Source: Endozoicomonas sp. NE40
GTDB lineage: Bacteria > Pseudomonadota > Gammaproteobacteria > Pseudomonadales > Endozoicomonadaceae
Direction of reading: 5' to 3'
DNA length: 64,000 nt
Assembly (NCBI RefSeq): GCF_040549045.1
Contig: NZ_JBEWTB010000002.1
Span: 1,581,501-1,645,500, forward strand
The notes below the pieces were generated by a model. The model did no database searches. It was not told where the DNA came from and worked only from the letters and a program-made list of their open reading frames with translations. Numbering within the stretch: the stretch's first letter is position 1; each line of letters starts with the position of its first letter. Positions 1 through 9,242 of the stretch are shown piece by piece. Made by a program: the position numbers and the translations under genes.

Positions 1-1
1 T

Positions 2-2113
2 TTTCCGGCACACAAGTTCAACCACGAAGAAGAGATAGAAGGCACCGACCTGAATCAGCTTTGTGCCAATATGGCCAGTGAAATCAGCAAGGTGACCGGC
101 CGTCAGTATGGTATTCACAGGGGCAAACCACCGCTCAACCTGATACACGGCAGCGGACGTGAGTATTATTACAACAGGGGCATACTTGCCACCGTCGTAG
201 AAGTAGGCACCCGGAACATTCCTGATTACCTGATCAATATGAAACAGAGCGTGGATGAAAACATACCTGCGGTTCTGTACGCCCTGGAGTCTGCCATCAA
301 TTACTCGCCAAAGGCTCCGGCAAGAGTCTCTGGTTTTCTCGCAGAACAGGTTGGTATGAACGAGGTCTGTCTGAAATGGGAACATGAGAGCCAGTCCGAC
401 TGTTTTTTTGAAATTTACCGAACCCCTTCCCCCAAGCATCCCTGCACCAATGCTAATCGTGTTGCCATTACCCGCGCTCATTTCCACCGGGATATTCAAC
501 TGAACAGCGGCCAGCGTTATTTTTACACCGTCAGGGCTGTTGACCGGGCCAGTGGCATCAAGTCACCTTTTACGCCTGCCCTGAAGCTGAAAACCCTGTT
601 GGCTGGTGATGAATTTTCACACACTCTGTTCCCGGCCCGGTCTGATGTCGGTTATGTTGGTGAAAAAACCCCTTCACTGAACAGCAAACATTTTGGCTAT
701 AACTCCCTGTTCGTTGGCGTGAACCATAATAAAGGCCACTGCCTGGGTGTTATTGCTTACAATCTGGAAAATCTGCCTGCCGATACCCATATTAAAACCG
801 CCCGTTTCTCGCTTTATCCAATGAACCGGGTCAACGCAAAGATCGAAAAATACGGCGAGTGGTCAGTATCTATTCTTGATGCCAGCGAAATCAGCGATCT
901 CACCAGCTATGAACAAATTGCCGGTGCAACGGTCATTCAGACTCTGGGGGATGCGATTCCCTCCGATCAGCTGACACAGGGAATATGGACTGAATGGAAT
1001 TTCACCGGCACTGAACGTCGCATCCTGCAACAGCAGATTGCGTCCGGCCGGATTCTTCTGCGGATTGAAGGCCCGGATACACTGCCAAGGGGACATGATT
1101 CCCAGATGATGCAGTTTGATATAGGTTACGGTCGCTTTGGCGCAGGTATCCACTATCGCCCCAACCTTGAAATTATCTATACCCGAACCAGTCAGCAGCT
1201 TAACCTTGAGCCTGAAAATCTGCACACGATTGCCCGCAAGGAAGTCGTAGAAGGAAAGCTGAAGTCGGGCTTTGACAGCCGTGGTGATAAAGTTTACGGA
1301 CACCTCAGTTTCAACCTCGATCAATTGCCTGACCCGGAAAAAACCGTTGTCACTGAAGCCTATGTAGAGCTGAAAGCAAAAAACCGGCTCAAAACCCGTA
1401 AAGATATCCGCTTCACCATTGAGATGGCTGAGCTGGAAGAGCTGGCTTATGACGATGTTCTGAACCGACAGCAGATCGAGTACATAGGGTACGAAGTCAG
1501 CAATACTGACCTGAAAGCAAACGCTGCCCACTGCTTTATGTTTGACAGCTACTGTCGTCAGATTCTGGAACAGCTGCACAGCCGTAACATGCCGGTCTAC
1601 CTGATTGTACGACCAACCACTCCCAGCCAGGAGCGCAATGCCATTATTGACTGGCATGGAAAAGGCGAAAACTGGCAGGCAAAGCTGGTCATCAAATATA
1701 TTGAGCGGCGCAAAAAGCCACTTCCACCACCAACCGCGTTGACGGCCTCGTTAGACAGCGACTCAGGCCGCGTCCGGCTCACCTGGAAAAAACCGGATGA
1801 TCCGGACTTTGTTGGCTGCTATGTGGTCAGAAACCGTTTCCATCCACCCCGCTCTCCGCTGGATGGAGTAAAACTGTATGGCGGCAGGGACGAGTACACA
1901 CTGGACGACTTTGGCAACCCTAACATCGCCAAATATTACGCAGTGTTCAGTTATGACAGTGTTCCCAACTACTCTGCTCCAGCCACAGTATTGTTCAGCC
2001 TTAACGAAGTGATACCGGTTCTTGAGGATGAGGATTATGAAACTCAGGAGGATGAGGAGGAACGACTGAGTCGTGGTGAAGAAAACGAAGAAACCTCACT
2101 GGTAAAAGCCTGA
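2..2113 (+). CDS. C-terminal part of an M14-type zinc carboxypeptidase with FN3 and beta-sandwich domains (5' partial)
   Basis: The frame is open from base 2 without a start, so the gene begins upstream; an internal ATG at 71 is probably not the start. The first ~90 residues look like the end of an M14 peptidase: the segment GSGREYYY followed by TVVEVGT carries the glutamate that acts as catalytic base in this family. The zinc ligands would lie upstream, outside the window. Next come an FN3-like domain (about 80–175, counted from the ATG at 71), two similar beta-sandwich modules (about 185–365 and 385–545) resembling the DNRLRE/CBM96 type found on secreted proteins, and a second FN3 (about 548–640). 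The protein ends in a very acidic tail. It is probably an exported peptidase acting on extracellular protein or peptidoglycan-linked peptides; the substrate cannot be read. The peptidase call is good, the sandwich-module call is tentative. Confidence 0.7.
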   Translation, partial: FPAHKFNHEEEIEGTDLNQLCANMASEISKVTGRQYGIHRGKPPLNLIHGSGREYYYNRGILATVVEVGTRNIPDYLINMKQSVDENIPAVLYALESAINYSPKAPARVSGFLAEQVGMNEVCLKWEHESQSDCFFEIYRTPSPKHPCTNANRVAITRAHFHRDIQLNSGQRYFYTVRAVDRASGIKSPFTPALKLKTLLAGDEFSHTLFPARSDVGYVGEKTPSLNSKHFGYNSLFVGVNHNKGHCLGVIAYNLENLPADTHIKTARFSLYPMNRVNAKIEKYGEWSVSILDASEISDLTSYEQIAGATVIQTLGDAIPSDQLTQGIWTEWNFTGTERRILQQQIASGRILLRIEGPDTLPRGHDSQMMQFDIGYGRFGAGIHYRPNLEIIYTRTSQQLNLEPENLHTIARKEVVEGKLKSGFDSRGDKVYGHLSFNLDQLPDPEKTVVTEAYVELKAKNRLKTRKDIRFTIEMAELEELAYDDVLNRQQIEYIGYEVSNTDLKANAAHCFMFDSYCRQILEQLHSRNMPVYLIVRPTTPSQERNAIIDWHGKGENWQAKLVIKYIERRKKPLPPPTALTASLDSDSGRVRLTWKKPDDPDFVGCYVVRNRFHPPRSPLDGVKLYGGRDEYTLDDFGNPNIAKYYAVFSYDSVPNYSAPATVLFSLNEVIPVLEDEDYETQEDEEERLSRGEENEETSLVKA

Positions 2114-2114
2114 T

Positions 2115-2142
2115 AAAGGGAGCACCGCTCCCTCTTTATTTT
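2115..2142 (+). terminator. Rho-independent terminator of the M14 gene
   Basis: A six-base-pair GGGAGC/GCTCCC stem with a three-base loop, flanked by AAA and TTTATTTT, starts directly after the stop codon at 2113. It overlaps the end of the convergent GST gene. Confidence 0.6.
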
Positions 2143-2762
2143 GCTGTCGCCGCTTCTGCCGCTCTCTGGCAGGCCGGTCTCTGGTAAAGCCGCTCCCGGT
2201 ATTCCTGATACGGCTCAGGCACCTCAAACTCAAACCGCAAAGCCCAGTTAATGGTTTGCGCCAGCAGAATATCAGCGCAGGTAAAGTGGTTACCAACGAC
2301 ATATTCCTGACCGTCCATATACTGATCCAACGCCTTCAGGGAACGTTTGAACTCCCACTGTGCCGTTTCGAGAACCGCTTCTACCCGGTAATCTTTCGGC
2401 AATACAAAACGGTGTTTACCTGTCGTCCATAATGGCTGCTCAAGGTCTGACAAGACAAAAAAACAAAATTCGTCGTATTTTGCCCGCATCGCATTGTCGA
2501 CCAACGGCATAAGCTGCTTTTCAGGTGCCAGGGCGGCGATATAGTTAACGATAGCGGCGCTTTCGGTTAATACCAGATCATCGTGAACCAGCGTTGGAAT
2601 TTTTCCCTGGGAGTTCAAAGCCAGATAGGAAGGGTGACGGCTGCCACCTTCATCAGGCTGACCAATTTTGACATGGTGATATTCAAAATCGAGCCCGGCT
2701 TCCTCAAGCGCCCAAAGCGCACGGAATGAACGTGCCTGACCAGAGCCGTACAAACTAATCAT
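2136..2762 (-). CDS. Glutathione S-transferase family protein
   Basis: The 208-residue protein has the usual GST length and layout. An N-terminal thioredoxin-fold domain (1–80) starts MISLYGSGQARS and contains the glutathione-contact segments GKIPTL and LTESAAI, where the ES pair binds the gamma-glutamyl group. An all-helical C-terminal domain (90–208) follows. It likely conjugates or reduces small electrophiles with glutathione in the cytoplasm; the subclass and substrate cannot be told. The first 10 residues suggest a serine rather than a tyrosine as activating residue, which is uncertain. It converges on the M14 gene and lies downstream of deaD on the same strand, but a strong hairpin at 2847–2884 separates the two. 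Confidence 0.85.
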   Translation of the reverse strand: MISLYGSGQARSFRALWALEEAGLDFEYHHVKIGQPDEGGSRHPSYLALNSQGKIPTLVHDDLVLTESAAIVNYIAALAPEKQLMPLVDNAMRAKYDEFCFFVLSDLEQPLWTTGKHRFVLPKDYRVEAVLETAQWEFKRSLKALDQYMDGQEYVVGNHFTCADILLAQTINWALRFEFEVPEPYQEYRERLYQRPACQRAAEAATAK

Positions 2763-2846
2763 AGGTATTGTCTCGTTGTTATTAGAGGGTTAGGGATTAG
2801 TGTCAGACTATTCTGCGCTTTTGCTACTCAGTTGGAAAGTGCTATA

Positions 2847-2884
2847 AAAAAGCGGACGCCCAATCACTCAGGCGTCCGCTTTTT
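2847..2884. terminator. Bidirectional hairpin terminator between deaD and the GST gene
   Basis: AAAA plus AGCGGACGCC pairs perfectly with GGCGTCCGCT plus TTTT around a 10-base loop. It sits 19 bases after the deaD stop codon and should end deaD transcripts; the symmetry lets it work on either strand. Confidence 0.85.
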
Positions 2885-2902
2885 ATGCATTAAACGTCAA
2901 GC

Positions 2903-4717
2903 TTATGAATGATCTTCACGATGACGTGGCTTGCGAGGGGCATTGCTATGTGAAGAGCCGCGGGAAGCATTGCTGCGACGGTCACGGTCACGACGGAATT
3001 CACCATCGCGGCGGCGACGGCGAGGACGTTCTTCACGGACACTGCCGTCGTCTACCCACACGCTCATTTCCAATGGCTTGTTGCGTACCTTCACCTGCTT
3101 CAGGGAAGCCAGTGTCGAGTCGTCCATGCCTTCTGGCAGATAGATAGAGGAGCAGCGTTCGAACAGACGGATATGACCAATGTTCTTACCGGGAATCTTG
3201 CTTTCGTTAGCAATTGCACCGACCAGATCGCCCGGGTTGATACCCTGCTCACGACCCACTTCAACGCGGTAACGAACCATGCCTTCGTTGTCTTCACGAC
3301 GATCACGACGTGGGCGGTCGCCACGATCACCGCGCTCTCCACGACGGTCATCTCGCTCACGGCGCTGACGCTGTTGACGCTCAGGCTCTTTGCCGTCCGG
3401 GAACGGACGTTCTTTCTGCGCCATAAAGCACAGAGCCGCTGCCAGATCTTCCGGGCTCATATCGCCTTCAGTCATCAGCTCATTGACGATGTTACGGAAG
3501 TCGGCCAGTTTCTCGTCGCCCAGTTCCAGAGACTTGGTAACGTCTTCCTTGAACTGACGGATACGCATGTCACGTACGTCACGCATGGAAGGCAGACGCA
3601 TATCATCAATACGCTGGCGAGTTGCGCTCTCAATCGCACGCAGCATACGGCGCTCACGATGAGTTGCAAACAGAATCGCAGTACCCTGACGGCCCGCACG
3701 ACCAGTACGGCCAATACGGTGTACGTAAGCTTCGGTATCGTAAGGAATATCGTAGTTCACAACATGAGACATACGCTCAACGTCCAGACCACGAGCCGCT
3801 ACGTCAGTCGCAATCAGAATATCCAGAGAGCTTTTCTTCAGACGGTCGATCACTTTCTCACGCAGCGCCTGAGACATATCGCCGTTCAGGGCAGCGGCAG
3901 AGAAACCACGGGCTTCCAGCTTTTCAGCCAGTTCAACAGTGGCGGTCTTGGTGCGTACGAAGATGATCATGGCGTCGAATGGCTCGACTTCCAGGATACG
4001 GGTCAGGGCGTCCAGCTTGTGATAGCCACTCACCATGCACACTTTCTGGGTGATGGTGTCTACGGTAGCGGTCTTGGACTTGATCTCAACAGTCACCGGG
4101 TCGGTCAGGTGAGTATCAGCAATTTTACGGATCTGACGCGGCATGGTCGCAGAGAACAGGGCCACCTGACGCTCGTCTGGTGTCTGTTCCATGATCCATT
4201 CGATATCGTCAACAAAGCCCATGCGCAGCATTTCGTCGGCTTCATCCAGTACCACCGCTTTCAGGTCGTCCAGTTTCATAGAACCGCGACGCAGGTGATC
4301 CATGACACGTCCCGGAGTACCTACGATAACCTGAGCGCCGCGCTGCAGGCCGCGCAGCTGACCACGCATATCCTGACCACCGTAAACCGGCAGTACGTGA
4401 AAACCGGGCATGTGACGGGCATAGCGCTGGAAGGCTTCGGCAACCTGGATCGCCAGTTCACGGGTAGGCGCCAGCACCAGAATCTGCGGGTGACGTTTTT
4501 TAGTGTCTACACGAGACAGCAGCGGCAGAGCAAACGCAGCGGTTTTACCGGTACCGGTCTGTGCCAGGCCCAGCAAATCCTTACCTTCCAGCAGATGAGG
4601 AATACTTTGCGCCTGGATAGGAGAAGGGGTTTCGTAACCGACATCCTGTACAGCTTTGATCACTGCAGGGGCAAGAGGCATTTCCGCAAAGGAAGGAACG
4701 GTTTCAGTATCGGACAT
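2903..4717 (-). CDS. deaD: DEAD-box ATP-dependent RNA helicase DeaD/CsdA
   Basis: The 604-residue protein has all helicase motifs in order: the Q motif (PSPIQAQSIP), AQTGTGKT (Walker A, about 54–61), PTRELAIQV, TPGRVMDH, VLDEADEM, the SAT box and HRIGRTGRAGR. The C-terminal half carries the DbpA-type RNA-binding domain (about 480–550, with VGREQGINPGDLVGAIAN), flanked by arginine-rich stretches and ending in a basic RGG-like tail. This layout is that of CsdA/DeaD, which unwinds RNA during cold-shock ribosome assembly and mRNA decay. The ATG at 4717 follows a CGGAG ribosome-binding site. A leader of more than 300 bases lies upstream, as is common for this gene. A long open frame on the opposite strand is only a shadow. 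Confidence 0.95.
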   Translation of the reverse strand: MSDTETVPSFAEMPLAPAVIKAVQDVGYETPSPIQAQSIPHLLEGKDLLGLAQTGTGKTAAFALPLLSRVDTKKRHPQILVLAPTRELAIQVAEAFQRYARHMPGFHVLPVYGGQDMRGQLRGLQRGAQVIVGTPGRVMDHLRRGSMKLDDLKAVVLDEADEMLRMGFVDDIEWIMEQTPDERQVALFSATMPRQIRKIADTHLTDPVTVEIKSKTATVDTITQKVCMVSGYHKLDALTRILEVEPFDAMIIFVRTKTATVELAEKLEARGFSAAALNGDMSQALREKVIDRLKKSSLDILIATDVAARGLDVERMSHVVNYDIPYDTEAYVHRIGRTGRAGRQGTAILFATHRERRMLRAIESATRQRIDDMRLPSMRDVRDMRIRQFKEDVTKSLELGDEKLADFRNIVNELMTEGDMSPEDLAAALCFMAQKERPFPDGKEPERQQRQRRERDDRRGERGDRGDRPRRDRREDNEGMVRYRVEVGREQGINPGDLVGAIANESKIPGKNIGHIRLFERCSSIYLPEGMDDSTLASLKQVKVRNKPLEMSVWVDDGSVREERPRRRRRDGEFRRDRDRRSNASRGSSHSNAPRKPRHREDHS

Positions 4718-5233
4718 CGAGTGCTCCGTAATTAAGGCTTATATAAGAACCAGCATGCGCAACAGGGGATCGGACTAACTGCCGGACAGGCCCTTACAAA
4801 CGGACAGACTTCCGGTCTTACGCTTGAATCCTGCTAATAAACGCTGGTAGTCCGCTTTAGCTAAAGCGGGTCATGTGAGTGTCCATGACTTCGTTGAAGA
4901 TCCTGAGAAAGGAGTTCGTGCTGATCGGCGCGGCTTATAAAACACTGGCCACCAAAGGCTACGGAGTACCCGGACGTCTCGTCTGGTGCCTGCCTCCGGA
5001 CATAGCTGGCACAAATAGCCAAGTGCAAACGGGGCAAACACAGCGGGGATTTCATTGACTCATGTCAATTCCTATCCCTCGAAAGGGCGAGCATTCTACA
5101 TGCTTTTTCGGAATATTTGTACTGTTTTCCGCCGTGAGTGTGCAGGGGTTTATGTGTATAGAGGCTTGTGGGTGCGAAATATCCGGAAGGTCGGGTCTTC
5201 ACCTGTCGGGAAAACAGGAGAAGATTCACGCGA
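4718..5233 (-). other. Long deaD leader / intergenic region with an 18-bp perfect palindrome
   Basis: No convincing gene is seen in these 516 bases. Known deaD genes often have long regulatory 5' leaders, so much of this may be transcribed. A perfect palindrome, CCGCTTTAGCTAAAGCGG, lies at 4852–4869. A possible 64-codon frame (4861–5055, minus strand) has no recognisable similarity and is not called. A 14-bp symmetric site at 5055–5068 is listed separately. Confidence 0.4.
5055..5068. promoter_or_regulatory. Symmetric CRP/FNR-family-like site upstream of deaD
   Basis: TTGACTCATGTCAA is a perfect dyad TTGAC-N4-GTCAA. It resembles sites of FNR-like regulators (consensus TTGAT-N4-ATCAA) with C/G at the inner position. 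Function is inferred only from the shape of the site. Confidence 0.3.
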
Positions 5234-5809
5234 TCAGAACTGGGACGGATTTTTACCTGAAATGCCACGATAAAATGCCTGAATTTCAGCCAGGTCTTTC
5301 TCATAGTCACCGGTAGGCTTAAACAGTGGACCAAAACCTGCTACTTTTCTTTTGTAGTCAAGAAATGCCATGGCAACCGGCACATTGGCACCGTTGGCAA
5401 CATGATAGAAGCCACTTTTCCACTTCGTCACCTTGCCACGGGTTCCTTCAGGAGACAGGGCAATAAACAGATCATCATTCTGGTTAAACTGGTCGATGGT
5501 TTGTTGTACCAGCCCTGTATGTTTGCTGCGCTCGACCGGAATACCTCCCAGAAAGCGCATGATGGGACCAAGAGGCCCTTTGAACAACGAATTTTTCCCC
5601 ATCCAGAATACTTTCAGCCGGAAAGAAAAGGCCATCAGCATCATGAACACGAAGTCCCAGTTACTGGTGTGGGGGGCGGCGATCACAACACACTTGCCAA
5701 CATCGGGCAACTGGCCTTCTTTCTTCCAGCCTCTCAGTTTAAGGATGGCATTGGACAGCAGGCGCAGTGTGGTGTTGATCACCGGAGTATCAAATATGGT
5801 ACGACGCAT
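5234..5809 (-). CDS. PlsC-like 1-acylglycerol-3-phosphate acyltransferase family protein
   Basis: This 191-residue protein has the acyltransferase signature in order: HTSNWD (about 47–52), an H-x4-D catalytic motif of the PlsC type; KNSLFKGPLG and GGIPVER in the substrate-binding block; and SPEGTR (about 119–124). A short hydrophobic stretch near the N-terminus suggests peripheral membrane attachment. The family transfers an acyl chain to a lysophospholipid or related acceptor. At 191 residues it is short compared with PlsC (~245) and matches small stand-alone relatives, so the acceptor is uncertain. No strong ribosome-binding site precedes the ATG at 5809. Confidence 0.8.
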   Translation of the reverse strand: MRRTIFDTPVINTTLRLLSNAILKLRGWKKEGQLPDVGKCVVIAAPHTSNWDFVFMMLMAFSFRLKVFWMGKNSLFKGPLGPIMRFLGGIPVERSKHTGLVQQTIDQFNQNDDLFIALSPEGTRGKVTKWKSGFYHVANGANVPVAMAFLDYKRKVAGFGPLFKPTGDYEKDLAEIQAFYRGISGKNPSQF

Positions 5810-5986
5810 GAATACACATTCAGGAAGTAAGTTATCTGGCTGGATTATACCGATGCATTACCAAACCTCTATATAGGGTTTGTATCTAACTGCAAAACAG
5901 GCTGTTGAGGTGGGCTTCAGGATTATTTCCAGATCAGTTTACGTATGCCTGTAACATACTTGGAATGTCGCGAAGCGATCATGGGG

Positions 5987-6601
5987 TCAGGTTCCCATCA
6001 AATCAGACAATTCATTTTCAAAATCTCCGGCCGCCTTTAGCTCCAGCAAATAATATTGCCCTAAAGGCTGAGACTGGATCAGATTGGGCCGATCGCTGTA
6101 ACGCTGGTCATAAACGACAATATTACTGTCTATGGTCGCTCTGATTTTCTGGCAGGCTGAAAGATAATATTCCCTGCTGTAAGAGCAGATCAGAACAGGC
6201 ATCACACCATTACCCAGAATTATCCGTGCTTCCTCGGGCAACTGGTTGTAACAATCTCTTAACACCGTACGCCAGCTGCTGTTTTCCTGCTGTAAATCAA
6301 GAGGCGCATCAAAGATTATCTTGCGCCCTTTACCTGATTTTTTCAGCTTGAATTCCAGCTTTGCCCTGCTGCCGTTATCAATATCTCCATACCAGCGTAT
6401 GCGATTTTTTTTCCGCTGACTAATCCCATTCAGATTTGTTTCATACATAGCCAGATCACAGCTGTCCAGATACAGGCTATTAACAACCCTCGGAGCATAG
6501 TGAGTTGAAAACAACAGAGGATGGGTCTTGAGCCATACCTGAAACCTCTGGGCCTGCGTCATTGGTATTGGAATTTTAACTTCAAACCTGAATTCATCCA
6601 T
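5987..6601 (-). CDS. VTC-domain protein (polyphosphate polymerase-like), 3' end frameshifted
   Basis: The 204 residues match a VTC catalytic domain, the fold that makes polyphosphate from ATP inside a basic tunnel: FRFEVKIPI near the start, VNSLYLDS, KKNRIRWYGD, KLEFKLKKSGKGRK and a late YYLLELKAAGDFENEL. The frame stops early after LSDLMGT. In the next frame, bases 5923–5999 read on through ASRHSKYVTGIRKLIWK to a stop at 5923; SKY close to the C-terminus is a hallmark of VTC proteins. One extra base, perhaps in the GGG run at about 5993–5996, explains both. The intact product would be about 226 residues. The ATG overlaps the stop of the CotH-like gene (TAATG), so translation is coupled. It is the last gene of the DUF4956–CotH–VTC operon. 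Confidence 0.8.
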   Translation of the reverse strand: MDEFRFEVKIPIPMTQAQRFQVWLKTHPLLFSTHYAPRVVNSLYLDSCDLAMYETNLNGISQRKKNRIRWYGDIDNGSRAKLEFKLKKSGKGRKIIFDAPLDLQQENSSWRTVLRDCYNQLPEEARIILGNGVMPVLICSYSREYYLSACQKIRATIDSNIVVYDQRYSDRPNLIQSQPLGQYYLLELKAAGDFENELSDLMGT

Positions 6602-9240
6602 TACTTTGGCTTTTCCGATTTCATGATGCCTTTGTACAATGCTTTTATATTCACATCTTCAGAGCCCAAAGCATCACCATCAATCGTCATGACACTGCCT
6701 TTTTCAACCAGTGCCTTATCGACGCAGTTAAACCGGACGCAGGAAATATCGTTCGCGATTAATGAAGCCGGACCAAAAATAGGCTTTTTGGTATAACTCA
6801 TAAGCGAATACTCTTTTATGCGCTCAAGGGTTACATTACTGGCTATCACTTCAGACCGGTCTTTTACAGCGATTGCAACATTGCTGTTTTTTATCGTGCT
6901 GTCCTCAACCGTCAACTGGCTCGCCTCTCCGGCAGAGATCGCTTTATCGCTGATGCCCTCAAAATAACTGTTGCTAATCGTCACAACCGAGCCACTGGTA
7001 TCAAGACCATCACCGCCCGACACCAGACCGACATTGATGAACTGACTGTCGTTGACCTTCCCTTCACAAAAATCACAATCAAAGCCATCAGAGAGGGCAT
7101 TTCGGATCGTCAGCCGATTGATATCAACCTGACTGTTAATGATATTCAGGGCATCTTCGGAAAGATTGTCCTGAATGGTCAGATTGTCGATCACAACATT
7201 CTGATTAATAAAATAAACAGCACCCCTTGGTCGCCAGAACCCTAGTTTTGGATTCCGGGCTTCTGTCACCTGTAAATGGCTGACCTTGCTGCTTTTCACC
7301 GAGCCGCTACCAAAAACCGTTAAGCCGGACCAGGCATCACTTTGAGGTTGTTTACTGAATTTGACAGGGCTATTTTCAGTCCCGTTGACAGTGAGTTCAC
7401 CAAATACCATTAACCCTGAGCCTTCCGAAAACGAAAGTTCAGTACCTGGTTGAATCGTGACTTTCCAGTCTGCCGGAGTCACCAGATAGTCATCAATCTG
7501 CCATTTTCCAGCCCGGATTTCCCAGCCATCAGGCAGGCTCTTGATAAATGGGTATTTTTTCAGTGCCGGGGATTCGGAAGGGCGAGGTATAAACGACAAA
7601 GCCCCCTTATTAAGAATAAATGAATGAGTTTCTTTCTTTTCCTTTGGATAAGAAGCAAGCACATTCAATAGTCTGGCTTCTTCAGGCAGGGAAATCCTCA
7701 GACGCTCACCAGTAGCTACCTGCCTGGGCAAGCCGATAATGTCGGGCTCAATCGCTAATTCACGACCATCAGGGTATACATACTTCACCTCACGCACTTT
7801 TAACGGACGGGCATCAGGGTTGAATATCGATAAAACCGGTTCACTATTCACAGAATCATAGGATGTCCTGAACTCCCAGGGCAGAACGACGTCCATCGAC
7901 TGCATTGGCAAATGCAAATCCGGGCCTAAACCCCGAAACTGTGAACAAGGTTCGTTCTTGTAATCTGTATTCAGGCAATCGGCCTGCTCTTTCATCAAAG
8001 CAAGGTCATAATCACCCAGTAACGGGGAGCTTAAATAAAGCTGACGTGTGAACTCTTCCTGCTTTTCCTGAAGCTCGCTGATCAGAGACCCGGAATCGAT
8101 CTGCTCTCGTAAATGAGTTAATGCTGTCTGATAACTTTTATTGACCGCCTCATCAGAAAGCATTACCCGACTGATCAGGGAATCGTCACTGGGCTTCTTC
8201 ATTAACCGCATACGCCGTGATACAGAAACATCCACGTCACTCTGAATCGGTTCAAGCCTTGCACTGTGTGGATTATAATACCATCTCCAGTTATTCCAGG
8301 TCAGAGCATGCCATGCTCCCCAGACATCCACCGTGGCCAGATATTGCCCCAGTTTTTCAACATCAAATACATCACTTGCTGGTCGCTTGCCATTAAGAAA
8401 GTCGCTGATCAGGCTCATGGCTACTCTGCGCTGATTCGCCAACGCCTCTTTTTTCAGCACTTTACTTTTTTGAATCACCCGGGGCTTGAGTTCACGATGC
8501 ACCCGACCACTGGCATCGGTGGTTTCAGACAGCAGATCCAGACGAACGACCAGCCCTTCCGTTCTATTGCTTCCTGCCAGCAAGTCCTGACCAAAAGCCT
8601 GCTCCAGCAACATAACGCCCCAGTCATCCCCGTTAACAATGACCTTCACGGGTATCGTCTTCGGCGAGATAATATCAAAACCCGCCAGTTCCATGGTCTG
8701 CCTGAACAGCTCAGGCCCCTGGTGCTGGCGAACACTGGAACTGATTAAAGCAAAACGGGAGGTCGAGAATATCGCCTTTCCCTTTTTTAAGCTGACACGT
8801 ATCGACCACCGGTCAGACCCGTTGACATGGTCAAGCATGTCACCCTGCAACCGGAAATCAGCTTTATAAGCCGTGCGACCATAATACAAAGTACCTTTCG
8901 CCGTTTTTCTGTCTTCAGGAATTCGTCCCGAAGCCATTGCCAGCTTTCGATCCTCAGACAACTTTCGCATTTCTTTGTATTTAATATCCAGCCGCAAAAC
9001 CGGGTGGTCACGATCTGCTGAAATAAACTTTTGAGGCGCTTTAGTGACATCACTGACAAACTGAACGGCTTTATCCTGAGAGTTTGTGTGTGATACACGG
9101 TACCCTCCATGAATCAACAGCACCCTTACCAGATCCAGAGAAGGCAGCAAAAGTATCAAACTCAGAGACAGCGCTCCCCAAAAAAACCACTTCTCTCTTT
9201 TGGAAATAAAACTGGCTCGACGATCAAGGCGTAGCTTCAT
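6601..9240 (-). CDS. CotH-like protein fused to a right-handed beta-helix domain, membrane anchored
   Basis: The 879-residue protein starts with a basic segment and one membrane helix (about 20–45). Residues ~75–420 resemble CotH, a secretory-pathway/spore-coat protein-kinase-like fold: RLQGDMLDHVNGSDRWS, KAIFSTSRFALIS, VNGDDWGVMLLEQAF and PIQSDVDVSVSRRM. The last ~250 residues form repeats typical of a parallel beta-helix (pectate-lyase-like), with turns such as NGTENSPVKF, DNLSEDALNI, SDGFDCDFCEGKVND and SGGDGLDTSGS. The large part should face the periplasm. Its stop overlaps the VTC start, and it begins two bases after the DUF4956 gene. DUF4956, VTC and CotH genes are known to cluster; the substrate of the CotH part is unknown. 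Confidence 0.8.
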   Translation of the reverse strand: MKLRLDRRASFISKREKWFFWGALSLSLILLLPSLDLVRVLLIHGGYRVSHTNSQDKAVQFVSDVTKAPQKFISADRDHPVLRLDIKYKEMRKLSEDRKLAMASGRIPEDRKTAKGTLYYGRTAYKADFRLQGDMLDHVNGSDRWSIRVSLKKGKAIFSTSRFALISSSVRQHQGPELFRQTMELAGFDIISPKTIPVKVIVNGDDWGVMLLEQAFGQDLLAGSNRTEGLVVRLDLLSETTDASGRVHRELKPRVIQKSKVLKKEALANQRRVAMSLISDFLNGKRPASDVFDVEKLGQYLATVDVWGAWHALTWNNWRWYYNPHSARLEPIQSDVDVSVSRRMRLMKKPSDDSLISRVMLSDEAVNKSYQTALTHLREQIDSGSLISELQEKQEEFTRQLYLSSPLLGDYDLALMKEQADCLNTDYKNEPCSQFRGLGPDLHLPMQSMDVVLPWEFRTSYDSVNSEPVLSIFNPDARPLKVREVKYVYPDGRELAIEPDIIGLPRQVATGERLRISLPEEARLLNVLASYPKEKKETHSFILNKGALSFIPRPSESPALKKYPFIKSLPDGWEIRAGKWQIDDYLVTPADWKVTIQPGTELSFSEGSGLMVFGELTVNGTENSPVKFSKQPQSDAWSGLTVFGSGSVKSSKVSHLQVTEARNPKLGFWRPRGAVYFINQNVVIDNLTIQDNLSEDALNIINSQVDINRLTIRNALSDGFDCDFCEGKVNDSQFINVGLVSGGDGLDTSGSVVTISNSYFEGISDKAISAGEASQLTVEDSTIKNSNVAIAVKDRSEVIASNVTLERIKEYSLMSYTKKPIFGPASLIANDISCVRFNCVDKALVEKGSVMTIDGDALGSEDVNIKALYKGIMKSEKPK

Positions 9241-9242
9241 GG

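Noticed and set aside
863..1657. A 264-codon open frame antisense to the M14 gene
   Set aside because: It overlaps a coherent multi-domain protein and shows no family features.
3173..4735. A 520-codon open frame antisense to deaD
   Set aside because: It lies wholly over a clear DEAD-box helicase, has no domain pattern and looks like a mirror of its codon bias.
4861..5055. A 64-codon frame in the deaD leader
   Set aside because: It has no similarity, and nothing suggests more than chance; a leader peptide cannot be excluded.
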